This document shows, piece after piece, positions 1 to 7,116 of a stretch of 8,162 nt of DNA (positions within the stretch are counted from its first letter, which is position 1; each line of letters opens with the position of its first letter). The stretch is from Acidobacteriaceae bacterium. GTDB taxonomy: Bacteria; Acidobacteriota; Terriglobia; Terriglobales; SbA1. A program made the position numbers and the translations under genes. A model generated the notes under the pieces. The model was not told where the DNA came from. It saw nothing but the letters and a program-made list of their open reading frames with translations, and did no database searches. Location: the NCBI GenBank assembly GCA_003156615.1, contig PMHI01000257.1, forward strand, positions 1 to 8,162, given 5' to 3'.

Positions 1-977
1 TCTTGTGGCAGGAGGGGCATACGGCGCACTCATCCCACGACGAAGCGCTCGAGGAGACGTTACGCATCCTGGACATTTACGCCGAAGTGGCCGAAGACGT
101 AATGGCAATGCCGGTGATCAAAGGGGGGAAAACGAAGGCGGAGAAGTTTGCCGGTGCTCTCCGGTCGTACTCGATCGAGGCCATGATGCAGAACGGCCTG
201 GCGCTGCAGGCGGGCACGAGCCATGACCTGGGGCAGAATTTCGGCAAGGCGTTCGACGTGCAATTCCAGAGCCGCGAAGGCAAGCTGGATTATGTCTGGC
301 AAACCAGCTGGGGCGTGAGCACGCGGTTGATCGGTGGGCTGATCATGACCCACTCGGACGATAGAGGGCTGGTGCTGCCACCAAAGGTCGCACCGCAAAA
401 GGGCGTCCTGGTGCCGATCTTCCGCAAGGATGAGGAGCGCGCTCAAGTGATGGAGCGAGCCCAGAAGCTGGCAAAAGATCTTGGAGCACACATCGACACG
501 CGAGACGGGCTGACACCGGGTGCAAAGTTCTTTCACTGGGAGCGTCGCGGTGTGCCGGTTGTATTCGAGTTGGGCCCGCGAGACGTGGCCGCGGGCAACA
601 TTGTGATGAAGCGCCGGGACACGGGAACGAAGGAAGTGGTCCCCCAAGCGGAAGTGGTGGGAAAGTTCGCAAGGTTGCTGGAGACCATACAGAACGACCT
701 CTACGCTCGGGCCAAACAGCGGCTGAAGGACAACACTGTGCTGGCCAATTCTCTCGACCAGGTCAAGTCGATCCTCAACGACGTGACAGCCGAGAAGGGG
801 GGCGGAAAGTTTGTCATGGTGCACCTGAAAGACGATCCGCAGAACGATGCGAAGATCAAGGAATTCAAGGCCAGCGTGAGGAACATCCCCTCGGTGGATG
901 ACTACGACGGAGCGGGCAAGTGCATCTTGACGGGGGAGACCGTGGACCGGCGCGTCGTGGTCGCGAAGGCGTACTAG
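1..977 (+). CDS. proS: Proline--tRNA ligase (archaeal/eukaryotic-type ProRS), C-terminal part, 5' truncated by window
   Basis: Class II synthetase that charges tRNA-Pro with proline in the cytoplasm. The window enters at the motif 2 region: the first full codon (TTG at 3-5) is Leu of the family motif [10 protein letters not shown], so it is internal and not a start. Counting from that Leu, [12 protein letters not shown] is at 40-51, [13 protein letters not shown] at 68-80, [15 protein letters not shown] (motif 3 with its Arg) at 98-112, and the HGTP anticodon-binding domain at about 130-220, including GPRD at 191-194 and KRRDT at 203-207. The C-terminal domain ends in the typical AKAY. Archaeal-type enzymes often carry a Cys4 zinc site in this last domain; here only one Cys (GKCILTGE, about 307) remains, so zinc binding is probably lost, as in other bacterial members. 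The bacterial-type editing insertion is not present in the visible part. The reading frame is open to TAG at 975-977. Function is near certain; only the N-terminal catalytic half is unseen. Confidence 0.96.
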   Translation, partial: LWQEGHTAHSSHDEALEETLRILDIYAEVAEDVMAMPVIKGGKTKAEKFAGALRSYSIEAMMQNGLALQAGTSHDLGQNFGKAFDVQFQSREGKLDYVWQTSWGVSTRLIGGLIMTHSDDRGLVLPPKVAPQKGVLVPIFRKDEERAQVMERAQKLAKDLGAHIDTRDGLTPGAKFFHWERRGVPVVFELGPRDVAAGNIVMKRRDTGTKEVVPQAEVVGKFARLLETIQNDLYARAKQRLKDNTVLANSLDQVKSILNDVTAEKGGGKFVMVHLKDDPQNDAKIKEFKASVRNIPSVDDYDGAGKCILTGETVDRRVVVAKAY

Positions 978-1058
978 AAGCAGAAGGGGCCGCCGCCCGG
1001 AACTGCAAGGTGCGTTAAATCGTGCATTTGGAGGCAGGGAGCGGTACTGAAGGAGAAG

Positions 1059-1384
1059 GTGCACCGCAGCGGCCGAGGAATTACCTGCATTCACCTCCTG
1101 TTTTTCTGCTCTGGATTTCCTGCTCTGATTTATCAAATCGTCTGGCAAAGAGCGCTGTTTGCCATCTGTGGACTCAACACTGAGTCCGTCACGATTGTGG
1201 TCAGCGGTTTGTCATCAACGCAAACGACCCCCACCAAATGAAGAAACTGGACGAGATTATAGGTATACCGGAGGACCCAACTGGACGCACTTTGAATTCA
1301 GTGGAAAACAACCGTCAGCTTCGAAGCCGGCTGCAGAACCGCCTAATCATAACCGATGACAACATGGGGCTGGAGTGGCGCTGA
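1059..1384 (+). pseudogene. Remnant of a fused MFS/spermidine synthase-like membrane protein (internally deleted, frameshifted)
   Basis: Two fragments lie in different frames. The first, from a GTG at 1059 preceded by AGGAGA, encodes a hydrophobic helix with FFCSGFPALIYQIVWQRALF followed by GLNTESVTIVV. This resembles the first membrane segment of large membrane proteins that join an MFS-like transporter domain to a spermidine-synthase domain; there the text normally runs on into a glycine-rich second helix. Here it turns into unrelated residues and stops at 1241. From about 1205 another frame reads RFVINANDPHQMKKLDEII, then IPEDPTGRTLNSVENN and ITDDNMGLEWR, ending at TGA 1382-1384. This looks like the C-terminal tail of the same kind of protein. 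The junction is therefore near 1197-1208, and the whole middle (most membrane helices and the Rossmann-like SpeE domain) is missing. A functional aminopropyltransferase is impossible. The family assignment rests on remembered motifs. An alternative is two unrelated short fragments, or a sequencing/assembly deletion. Confidence 0.62.
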
Positions 1385-1432
1385 GCATGACGTCGCCTTG
1401 GAGTGGCGGGTTTTCTGCTGTCGCACTGGCCT

Positions 1433-1447
1433 TGATTCTGAGAATCA
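1433..1447. promoter_or_regulatory. Perfect 7-1-7 palindrome, possible operator
   Basis: TGATTCT-G-AGAATCA is perfectly symmetric with a single central base. The 7-1-7 layout with TGAT/ATCA ends resembles binding sites of the Fur superfamily (model TGATAAT-N-ATTATCA; 10 of the 14 arm bases agree). The site is about 340 bp upstream of the nearest downstream start codon and inside probably degenerate sequence, so a regulatory role is uncertain. It could also be a chance palindrome. Confidence 0.3.
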
Positions 1448-1651
1448 CGATGGCTGGGGCTTTTCTGGCATTTGATTGCGAGAGTCAGCACAACGCTCTT
1501 GGGCACTTGGTGATGCCAATCTCAGGCGCTCAATGTGAGAATCTGTGAGCCGGGAATCGGTGCGGACCATCTCTTCATCTTTCCAATCGCGGCTACAACA
1601 CAAGGCAAATTGATGGTTCCGGGCACGAGACAGCTTACGGCGGTATACTGG

Positions 1652-1674
1652 CGGAGGCGTATCGGACGCCACCG
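1652..1674 (+). repeat. Inverted repeat / RNA hairpin in presumed leader of the ankyrin gene
   Basis: CGG-A-GGCGT, loop ATCGG, ACGCC-A-CCG: eight base pairs interrupted by one A-A mismatch. It starts three bases after a TATACT hexamer (1644-1649), so if that is a -10 box the hairpin would sit at the very 5' end of the transcript, where it could protect the RNA. No T-run follows, so it is not a classical terminator of the upstream remnant. Confidence 0.35.
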
Positions 1675-1774
1675 TGTCCGCGGGGAAGGCCGAGCCTACC
1701 GATGAGAGTGCTGCTCACAATTTAGAGACGAATCTTCTTTTTCGCCTGTTACGCGGACCCAGGCAATGCTCGAA

Positions 1775-1780
1775 AAGGAG
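1775..1780 (+). promoter_or_regulatory. Ribosome binding site deciding the ankyrin gene start
   Basis: AAGGAG lies six bases before ATG 1787. The in-frame ATG at 1766 lies upstream of this site and has no comparable purine-rich sequence at the right distance, so 1787 is chosen as the start. Confidence 0.75.
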
Positions 1781-1786
1781 ATCGTC

Positions 1787-3679
1787 ATGCCTAGGAACCC
1801 CTTCAATCCTCCGTCAACGCGCCGTTTGCCAGCCCATCCCAACTTAGGGCAACTGCGAAAACGAGCGAAGGACCTGCTTAAAGAGTATCGCGCGGGCGAC
1901 GCCGCGGCCATCGCGGAAATAAAACAATTCGAACACAACCCTGATCCCTCGAGATTTGCGCTCAGTGACGCCCAGCGAGTCTTGGCGCGCGCTTACGGCT
2001 ACGAGAGCTGGCCCAAGCTGAAGGCCTTTGTCGATGGAGCCACGATCGCCAGGTTTGCTGAAGCGGTGAAAACCGGCAATCTCAAACAGGTTGAGTCCAT
2101 GCTCACGTCCCGCCCCGAGTTGATCGGCATGGACACGGCCGAAAACGACGAACATCGCGCGCTGCACTATGCAGTGTTGGGTAGGGATCTGTCGATGGTG
2201 CGCCTGCTGATGGAAGCTGGTGCCGACGCCCGCAAAGGAATCTGGCCGCACCGCGACGCTACTTCCGCCCTAGCCATGGCCAGAGACCGCGAATATCACG
2301 ATGTTGTTGCCATGATTCAGGAAGCAGAGTTGCGTCGCCGTCAGGAGCTGAGCTGTCCTAACACTACAATCTCTCCGCTCGAGGATCGCCTCAACGCGGC
2401 AATCGCTAAGGGTGACAATGAGATAGCCATGAGCCTGCTCAATGAAGATCCCATCCTGCTTAACGCTTGCGACCGCGATGGCCGAACGCCGCTGCATATT
2501 GCGGCCGAAGAGAGGAATGTCGATCTTGTTTCCTGGTTGCTGGATAAGGGCGTCAGCGCCCGTAAGCAAGACTTGAATAGCCGAACGCCCCTCGACCGAG
2601 CTGCGCTTGCTGTTGATCCGCTCAACCAGAATGCGCCGAAATTTCCAGCGATTGCCAAACTCCTATTGGAGCATGGCGCTGACCTGACGGTTCGCGCCGC
2701 GGTTGCTGTGGGGGATTTGCCCCGCATCCGGGAATTCATTCACACAAATCCTGGTTTGTTACGGGAGATAAGTTCCGATGGTGGACTCCTCAGCGTTGCT
2801 GTAAAACACAGGCAGGTTGAGGCGATCCGATTGTTGCTCGATCTGGGAGCTGATGTAGATGAGCGCATGGTATTGAAAGAGCTGGAAGAGCCTACTCCAA
2901 GCTGGGGAATGCCACTGTGGTACGCAGCGCGAGCGGGATACCTGGACATCGCCAAGTTGCTTCTGGACCGCGGCGCCGACCCCAACGCGAATGTCTATGC
3001 CTCGGGATGGCCGCTCCGCAATGCGTGGGTTCATAAGCACGAATCGGTCAAGGAGTTGTTACTCGAGCGAGGAGCGAAAGTCCATCCCTATATGCTGGCT
3101 GAGTTTCATGACATTCGAGCGGCGGAACGGTTGCTTGCGGCAGACCCGAGTGAGTTCGTAGCCAGTGAGTTGGTTTGGTCGGCGGCCGACCATGGGTGCC
3201 CGGAGATTGTTGATTTGGCACTACGATATCTGACCTGGCCCGCGGACGACCGGCGATGGCATTGGGTCCTCATTCAGCCAATCCGCGGTGCAAATGCCAG
3301 CACCAGGGAGAATGACGGCCACTTCAAGAGCATGGCGGCCCTGTTGCGACACGGGGTCGACCCAAACATTACTCGTTTCGGTGCAAGCGCGCTTCACTAT
3401 GCGGCTGCGGGTCGCGGGCAGCTGGAAGATGGAGACCGCGCGCGATTTGGATCCATGCTGCTCGACTATGGCGCCAGGTTGGACTTGCGAGACGATCTAC
3501 TAAAGTCGACGCCTCTGGGATGGGCATGTCGTTGGGGCCGCCAAAAGCTGGTCGAATTGCTCATCGAACGCGGCGCAAATATCCATGAACCTGACGCCGA
3601 ACCCTGGGCAACACCCAAAGCCTGGGCAGCGAAGATGAAGCATGAGGCTATCATCGCCGCTCTCGATAAGGACTCGTGA
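1787..3679 (+). CDS. Ankyrin-repeat protein with N-terminal helical domain
   Basis: A 630-residue protein with no signal peptide or membrane segment, so probably cytoplasmic. Residues 14-83 match a domain that often precedes ankyrin repeats in acidobacterial and planctomycete proteins: LPAHPNLGQLRKRAKDLL, then LSDAQRVLARAYGYESWPKLK. Ankyrin units follow: about 122-150 (ALHYAV..LLMEAGAD), 230-258 (GRTPLHIAA..LLDKG), 264-300 (RTPLDRAAL..LLLEHGAD), 332-358 (LLSVAV..LLLDLGAD), 374-400 (MPLWYAARAGYLDIAKLLLDRGAD), a degenerate unit near 405-433, a diverged stretch 434-515, then 531-568 (ASALHYAA..LLDYGA) and 573-600 (STPLGWACRWG..LLIERGAN), with a short capping helix to the end. Such repeats bind other proteins; no catalytic motif is visible and the partner is unknown. 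The gene is intact. It stands 130 bp upstream of padR with a hairpin between, so it is probably transcribed separately. Repeat identity is certain; role is unknown. Confidence 0.9.
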   Translation: MPRNPFNPPSTRRLPAHPNLGQLRKRAKDLLKEYRAGDAAAIAEIKQFEHNPDPSRFALSDAQRVLARAYGYESWPKLKAFVDGATIARFAEAVKTGNLKQVESMLTSRPELIGMDTAENDEHRALHYAVLGRDLSMVRLLMEAGADARKGIWPHRDATSALAMARDREYHDVVAMIQEAELRRRQELSCPNTTISPLEDRLNAAIAKGDNEIAMSLLNEDPILLNACDRDGRTPLHIAAEERNVDLVSWLLDKGVSARKQDLNSRTPLDRAALAVDPLNQNAPKFPAIAKLLLEHGADLTVRAAVAVGDLPRIREFIHTNPGLLREISSDGGLLSVAVKHRQVEAIRLLLDLGADVDERMVLKELEEPTPSWGMPLWYAARAGYLDIAKLLLDRGADPNANVYASGWPLRNAWVHKHESVKELLLERGAKVHPYMLAEFHDIRAAERLLAADPSEFVASELVWSAADHGCPEIVDLALRYLTWPADDRRWHWVLIQPIRGANASTRENDGHFKSMAALLRHGVDPNITRFGASALHYAAAGRGQLEDGDRARFGSMLLDYGARLDLRDDLLKSTPLGWACRWGRQKLVELLIERGANIHEPDAEPWATPKAWAAKMKHEAIIAALDKDS

Positions 3680-3694
3680 TTCAGGGAACCACCA

Positions 3695-3714
3695 TCGAGC
3701 AGGAGAGTGCTCGG
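3695..3714 (+). terminator. Hairpin downstream of the ankyrin gene, possible terminator
   Basis: CGAGCA (3696-3701), loop GGAGAG, TGCTCG (3708-3713): a perfect 6-bp stem, extendable by one T-G wobble. It begins 15 bases after the ankyrin stop codon and before the padR promoter. No T-run follows, so intrinsic termination is not assured; it could instead stabilise the 3' end. Confidence 0.4.
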
Positions 3715-3751
3715 ACCGAAATAGCAAGTTCCACGGACGTAGCCATTCCTA

Positions 3752-3779
3752 TTGACATTCTATACGAAAAGAATACTCT
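3752..3779 (+). promoter_or_regulatory. Candidate promoter of the padR-permease operon
   Basis: A perfect sigma-70 type -35 hexamer, TTGACA, is at 3752-3757. The best -10 candidate with acceptable spacing is TACTCT at 3774-3779 (16 bp spacer; it keeps T1, A2 and T6 of the consensus). The local sequence is clearly AT-richer than the flanking genes. Transcription would start near 3786, giving a leader of about 25 bases before the padR ATG. Confidence 0.5.
3757..3774. promoter_or_regulatory. N8-spaced dyad in the padR promoter, candidate autoregulatory operator
   Basis: ATTCT, eight bases (ATACGAAA), AGAAT. The dyad fills the spacer between the -35 and the putative -10. PadR-family repressors commonly bind dyads with an eight-base spacer (classic form ATGT-N8-ACAT) overlapping their own promoters, so position and spacing suit autorepression by the adjacent PadR. 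The arms differ from the classic sequence and are only 5 bp, so this is an inference. Confidence 0.42.
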
Positions 3780-3795
3780 CATACAGAAGATTGAT

Positions 3796-3801
3796 AGGAG
3801 G
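3796..3801 (+). promoter_or_regulatory. Ribosome binding site of padR
   Basis: AGGAGG, a perfect Shine-Dalgarno core, is eight bases upstream of ATG 3810. It fixes the start; the longer overlapping frame that begins at 3752 is a different frame and is not a gene. Confidence 0.85.
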
Positions 3802-3809
3802 CAATTGGC

Positions 3810-4142
3810 ATGAAGCAATGCCAGGTAAATCTTCTTCAGGGCACGCTCGACCTGCTGATTCTAAAGGCTGTGGGACAGGGAGAACATCACGGCTTGGGGA
3901 TTTCGCGCCGAATCGAGCAGATTACTCATGGAACATTTCAGGTGAAACCTGGCTCGCTTTTTCCAGCTCTGCACAGAATGGAAGAAGCCGGCTGGCTGAG
4001 CTCCTTCTGGTCCGAATCTGAAAATAACCGCCGCGCCAAGTTCTACCGGCGAACCTCCGCGGGAGAGCGCCAGCTCGGGATCGAGAAGGAACAGTGGACA
4101 ACCATTGTTGCCGCAATGGCGAACGCCCTCAAGGCGAGTTAG
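3810..4142 (+). CDS. PadR-family transcriptional regulator (acidobacterial ADOP-associated type)
   Basis: A 110-residue winged-helix DNA-binding protein, the usual length for the short PadR subfamily paired with acidobacterial orphan permeases. Visible motifs: LLQGTLDLLILKAV (8-21), HHGLGISRRIEQIT (26-39), the recognition-helix/wing segment VKPGSLFPALHRMEEAGWL (45-63), and the wing NNRRAKFYRRTSAGERQL (72-89). A C-terminal helix (93-107) would support dimerisation. These proteins normally act as repressors that respond to a ligand or stress; the ligand is not predictable here. The stop codon lies 8 bp before the permease ATG, so the two are almost certainly co-transcribed. A dyad in the promoter (3757-3774) is a plausible autoregulatory site. 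The family call is very secure. Confidence 0.94.
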   Translation: MKQCQVNLLQGTLDLLILKAVGQGEHHGLGISRRIEQITHGTFQVKPGSLFPALHRMEEAGWLSSFWSESENNRRAKFYRRTSAGERQLGIEKEQWTTIVAAMANALKAS

Positions 4143-4150
4143 GACTCGCG

Positions 4151-6811
4151 ATGGGAATCAAATTTCGTATCAGGAGCGGTCTTCGCAATCTAATGAACAA
4201 GTCCCGTGCCGACGCGGAGCTCGACGACGAATTGCGCGCTTATGTCGAGATGGTAACGGACGAGAAAGTAGCCGCGGGCTTATCCCCCGCAGAGGCCCGT
4301 CGGTGCACATTGGCAGAGTTTGGCGGCGTCGAACAAGTCAAGCAGGCAGTCCGGGAGAAGCGCGCCGGCGCAGGCCTGGAGCTGCTGGGTCAGGATTTTC
4401 GCTGCGGGCTGCGCCAGTTACGCAAATCGAGTGCATTTTCTCTTGCGGTGGTTCTCACCCTGGCCCTTGGCATCGGGACGACGGCGGCAATGTTCAGCGT
4501 GGTAGACGCCGTTGTTCTGCGGCCGCTGCCCTACAACAAAGTCGACCGGATCGTTGACGTAGGGACGCACTCCGCTTCGACCTTCTGGCAGGTGTGCTCG
4601 TGGCCAGGCTATCTGGAGATGCGGCGGGAAAATGCGACTTTTCAGGATCTGGCGGGGTACGCACCGTATTGGGGAATGACGCTGAGAGTCGGCGACCAGG
4701 CACAATACGTCCGTGTCACTCAAGGGACCGACAACTTCTTTCATGTTTTTGGCGTGAATCCGATGCTGGGCCGGACGTTCTTGCCGGGAGAGGACATCCC
4801 CGGAACGAACAATATCGTCGTGCTGAGTTATGAGATATGGCGCCGCGCGTTCAACGGCAATCGCAACGTTGTGGGCACAGCGGTCCATCTGGATGGGGAA
4901 TCGTATCAAGTGATCGGCGTGATGCCGGCAGGATTTCGTTTTCCTTTGGGCGAGCCAAATGTTGTCTACATCCCCATGCACGTGCGCCCCAACTGGGTGG
5001 CCGGGTGGAGAGATCATTGGCTACTCACCATCGGACTCGTGAAGCCAGGAGTGAACCTGCAGACGGCCCAGGCGGACATGTCTCGGGTGATGGTGAATAT
5101 TGGAAATCAGAAGCCGGATTCGGACAGGGGCAGGACAGTGCAGCTGATGCCCATCACGGCGGCACTGCACGGCGAGAATGAATTGCCGGAGATGTGGGTG
5201 ATGCTGGGCGCGGTTCTGGCCGTGCTACTGACAGCCTGTGTGAACGTAGCCGGCCTGCTGATGGTGCGGGGTCTGGCGCGTGAACGAGAGATGGCGTTGC
5301 GTATCGCCATCGGCGCAGCCAAGTTCAGAATCGTCCGGCAGCTTTTGGTTGAGAATATCCTGCTCGGAGCTTTGGGCGGCGCTACCGGCCTGCTGTTCGC
5401 GATGGGCCTGCTGGCAGCGATGAAGGTGTTTCTTGCGCAAGCTTTCATGCGCGGAGGAAATGTTCAGCTCAACCTTCCGGTGGTTCTGGCGACGCTGGGC
5501 ATCAGCCTGCTTTCGAGTATTGGTGCAGGGCTCTTTCCCGCTCTGCGCGCGTCGAAGTCCGATCCGAACCGGGCGCTCAAGTCCGGTGTTTCAGCCGGCA
5601 CTGCGCGATCCCAAAATCGGCTCCGCGCGGGTTTTGTGATTACACAAATCGCGCTTTCTTTGGTGCTGGTTGTATTCTCCGGTTTGCTGCTGCTGACACT
5701 GCGGCGCATGTTGCAGGTCGATCTTGGACTCAACCCCAAGAACCTGCTGATGCTGGGGATCAACATTCCTAGCGGAGACTATGGCGACCGAGGCTATGTT
5801 CAGACACTGATAAGTCCGCTGGAAGAGCGTGTGACGTCTATTCCAGGAGTGGTCGCAGCGGGAATCGTGGATCAGCCTCCCGTTCTCGGATATGGTTCAG
5901 GGACGACCATGCAACTGGTTGGCCGGCCTCCCGATCCGCCGGATCGCGAGAGAAGCTCGGAAACCAGAACCCTGACGCCGGGGTACTATGCAGCGATTGG
6001 CGCGCCCATTGTGCAGGGCCGCCGTTTTTCGTCGCTGGATATTCCTTCGTCGCAGCCGACCGTGATTGTGAATGAAGCCTGGGTGAGAGAGTTCCTCACA
6101 AACCATGAGGACCCGACGGGCCAGGCCTTTCTGCAGCCAGGGGCAAAGCCAAGCATTGCGATCGTGGGCGTAGTGCGGGACGCGAGGCAGACCCTTGCTG
6201 ACCCGGCACGGCCAGAGATTGATTTTCCTTTTTCAAACATGACGCTTGCGCAGCAAAAAGATACGGGCTCACTGAGTGTTTGCCTATTTATTCGAATCTC
6301 GGTTCCGCCAGCATCTATTATCGGTCAGCTTCGCGAGGCACTGCGGGAGGTAGCTCCCGCAGTTGCGTTTCAAACACCGGCGACGATGGACGACCTGCTT
6401 GATGACGCGCTGGTGACAAATCGGATGGAGAGTTGGGTATTCGGGATTTTTGCCGGTATCTCGGTCGTGCTGTTGGCCGTCAGCGTGCATGGCCTGCTGA
6501 CCCAGGAAGTAACGAGCCGGACCAGAGACATCGGTGTGCGCATAGCGGTTGGAGCCTCTCGCGCCACGATCGCCCGGATGATGTTGAAGCGGATTTCATT
6601 CCTTTTGGCGGTTGGTCTGGGAGCGGGGGTGGGCATAGTGTTTCTGCTGCATCGGGTGGTTGCCAGTGTTGTAGCGATGCAATTCGAGCGAGACGGTGTG
6701 GTCATTGCCGCGTTGGCGCTTTTGCTCGGTGCAATTGGTCTGGCAGCGGCTATTCCACCGACAAGGCGGGCTGCGGCGGTTGATCCCGTGCAAACACTTC
6801 GGATGGAATAG
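4151..6811 (+). CDS. ADOP-type permease (duplicated MacB/FtsX-like ABC permease without ATPase)
   Basis: An 886-residue inner-membrane protein belonging by architecture to the acidobacterial duplicated orphan permeases. A cytoplasmic prefix (about 18-72; DAELDDELRAYVEM, GLSPAEARR, AEFGG) precedes two tandem MacB-like units. Unit 1: TM 96-122 (FSLAVVLTLALGIGTTAAMF), periplasmic domain 123-345, then FtsX TMs near 349-372, 400-424 and 441-463. Unit 2: TM 494-517, periplasmic domain 520-758, TMs near 762-785, 814-836 and 848-870. Coupling-helix motifs occur in both halves: REREMALRIAIGAAKFRIVR (377-396) and RTRDIGVRIAVGASRATIAR (790-809); each half also has a terminal DPxxxL motif (DPNRALKSG, DPVQTLRM). 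No Walker motifs are present and no ATPase gene is adjacent, as is usual for this family; substrate and energy source are unknown. I choose ATG 4151 (AGGA six bases upstream) rather than the in-frame ATG 4094, which would lie 49 bases inside padR and add unrelated residues. Confidence 0.93.
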   Translation: MGIKFRIRSGLRNLMNKSRADAELDDELRAYVEMVTDEKVAAGLSPAEARRCTLAEFGGVEQVKQAVREKRAGAGLELLGQDFRCGLRQLRKSSAFSLAVVLTLALGIGTTAAMFSVVDAVVLRPLPYNKVDRIVDVGTHSASTFWQVCSWPGYLEMRRENATFQDLAGYAPYWGMTLRVGDQAQYVRVTQGTDNFFHVFGVNPMLGRTFLPGEDIPGTNNIVVLSYEIWRRAFNGNRNVVGTAVHLDGESYQVIGVMPAGFRFPLGEPNVVYIPMHVRPNWVAGWRDHWLLTIGLVKPGVNLQTAQADMSRVMVNIGNQKPDSDRGRTVQLMPITAALHGENELPEMWVMLGAVLAVLLTACVNVAGLLMVRGLAREREMALRIAIGAAKFRIVRQLLVENILLGALGGATGLLFAMGLLAAMKVFLAQAFMRGGNVQLNLPVVLATLGISLLSSIGAGLFPALRASKSDPNRALKSGVSAGTARSQNRLRAGFVITQIALSLVLVVFSGLLLLTLRRMLQVDLGLNPKNLLMLGINIPSGDYGDRGYVQTLISPLEERVTSIPGVVAAGIVDQPPVLGYGSGTTMQLVGRPPDPPDRERSSETRTLTPGYYAAIGAPIVQGRRFSSLDIPSSQPTVIVNEAWVREFLTNHEDPTGQAFLQPGAKPSIAIVGVVRDARQTLADPARPEIDFPFSNMTLAQQKDTGSLSVCLFIRISVPPASIIGQLREALREVAPAVAFQTPATMDDLLDDALVTNRMESWVFGIFAGISVVLLAVSVHGLLTQEVTSRTRDIGVRIAVGASRATIARMMLKRISFLLAVGLGAGVGIVFLLHRVVASVVAMQFERDGVVIAALALLLGAIGLAAAIPPTRRAAAVDPVQTLRME

Positions 6812-7116
6812 AGACCAATCCTCTTGTTCCTCAGCCTTTGCCAACGAGCCGAGGCGCTCATCCAGACGGAATGAAGGTCAAATCGCGCGGTCCGGTCGTT
6901 TGTCGGCAAACAAGAAGCAGTTCCGTTCTTTTCCGGCGGCGTAGGCCTTCACCGCTCGTATAGTAGGATCAAGTTGCTAAGAAGCGAACTCCGTATTCGA
7001 AAAGTTACTGAATTGTCCTCGGAAAATATGCTACGCTCCATCGCTTGCTTCCAACAAAGTGCAAGACTGCATGTTCATTGACTCCAGCGAGGCGTAGCAG
7101 CAGCATCGCCTAGGGG
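6812..7116. other. Intergenic region between convergent genes
   Basis: 305 bp with no supportable gene; the longest open frames overlap the permease end in shadow frames or are under 20 codons. It holds the hairpin at 6829-6854, a small stem GTTTG-TCGG-CAAAC at 6898-6911, and an AT-richer section (about 6958-7035) ending in TATGCT (7026-7031), 16 bases after a poor -35 (TTACTG). That could be a weak plus-strand promoter or chance. Convergent transcription from both sides means terminators for both neighbours should be here, but none is of the classical GC-stem plus T-run type. Confidence 0.5.
6829..6854 (+). terminator. Weak hairpin after the permease gene
   Basis: CCTCAGC, a 12-base loop, GCCGAGG: a 7-bp stem with one mismatch, starting 17 bases after the permease stop codon. 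There is no following T-run and the loop is large, so it is only a weak terminator candidate. Confidence 0.25.

Larger units (their letters stand above)
1385..1786. other. Gene-free stretch before the ankyrin gene
   Basis: No frame on either strand gives a protein with recognisable family motifs; the short open frames look random in composition. It contains a 10-bp direct repeat (TGGAGTGGCG at 1371-1380, ending the remnant gene, and again at 1399-1408), a 15-bp perfect palindrome at 1433-1447, a TATACT hexamer at 1644-1649 that could be a -10 box but has no convincing -35 partner, and a hairpin at 1652-1674. Part of it may be further decayed sequence from the disrupted gene upstream; the rest presumably carries the promoter and leader of the ankyrin gene. 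Confidence 0.5.

Noticed and set aside
3..5. TTG as a start codon for proS
   Set aside because: It is the Leu inside the conserved [10 protein letters not shown] motif, so the gene continues upstream of the window.
987..998. GGGC-CGCC-GCCC hairpin after proS as a terminator
   Set aside because: Only a 4-bp stem and no T-run; too weak to list.
60..1148. Long minus-strand open frame (362 codons) opposite proS
   Set aside because: It is antisense to the clearly conserved proS frame, has no recognisable motifs and extends into the spermidine-synthase remnant; a shadow of high-GC codon use.
1371..1408. 10-bp direct repeat TGGAGTGGCG, as flanks of a mobile element or slippage scar
   Set aside because: The copies are only 28 bp apart with nothing resembling an element between them; most simply a chance or small local duplication.
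4094..4096. ATG 4094 as start of the permease
   Set aside because: It lies inside padR, lacks a ribosome binding site and adds residues unlike the family; ATG 4151 gives the normal N-terminus.
4418..5017. Minus-strand 199-codon frame inside the permease gene
   Set aside because: Antisense shadow of the first periplasmic domain with no protein-like motifs.
7028..7081. 17-codon open frame after a TATGCT box
   Set aside because: No ribosome binding site and no recognisable features; the promoter itself is weak.
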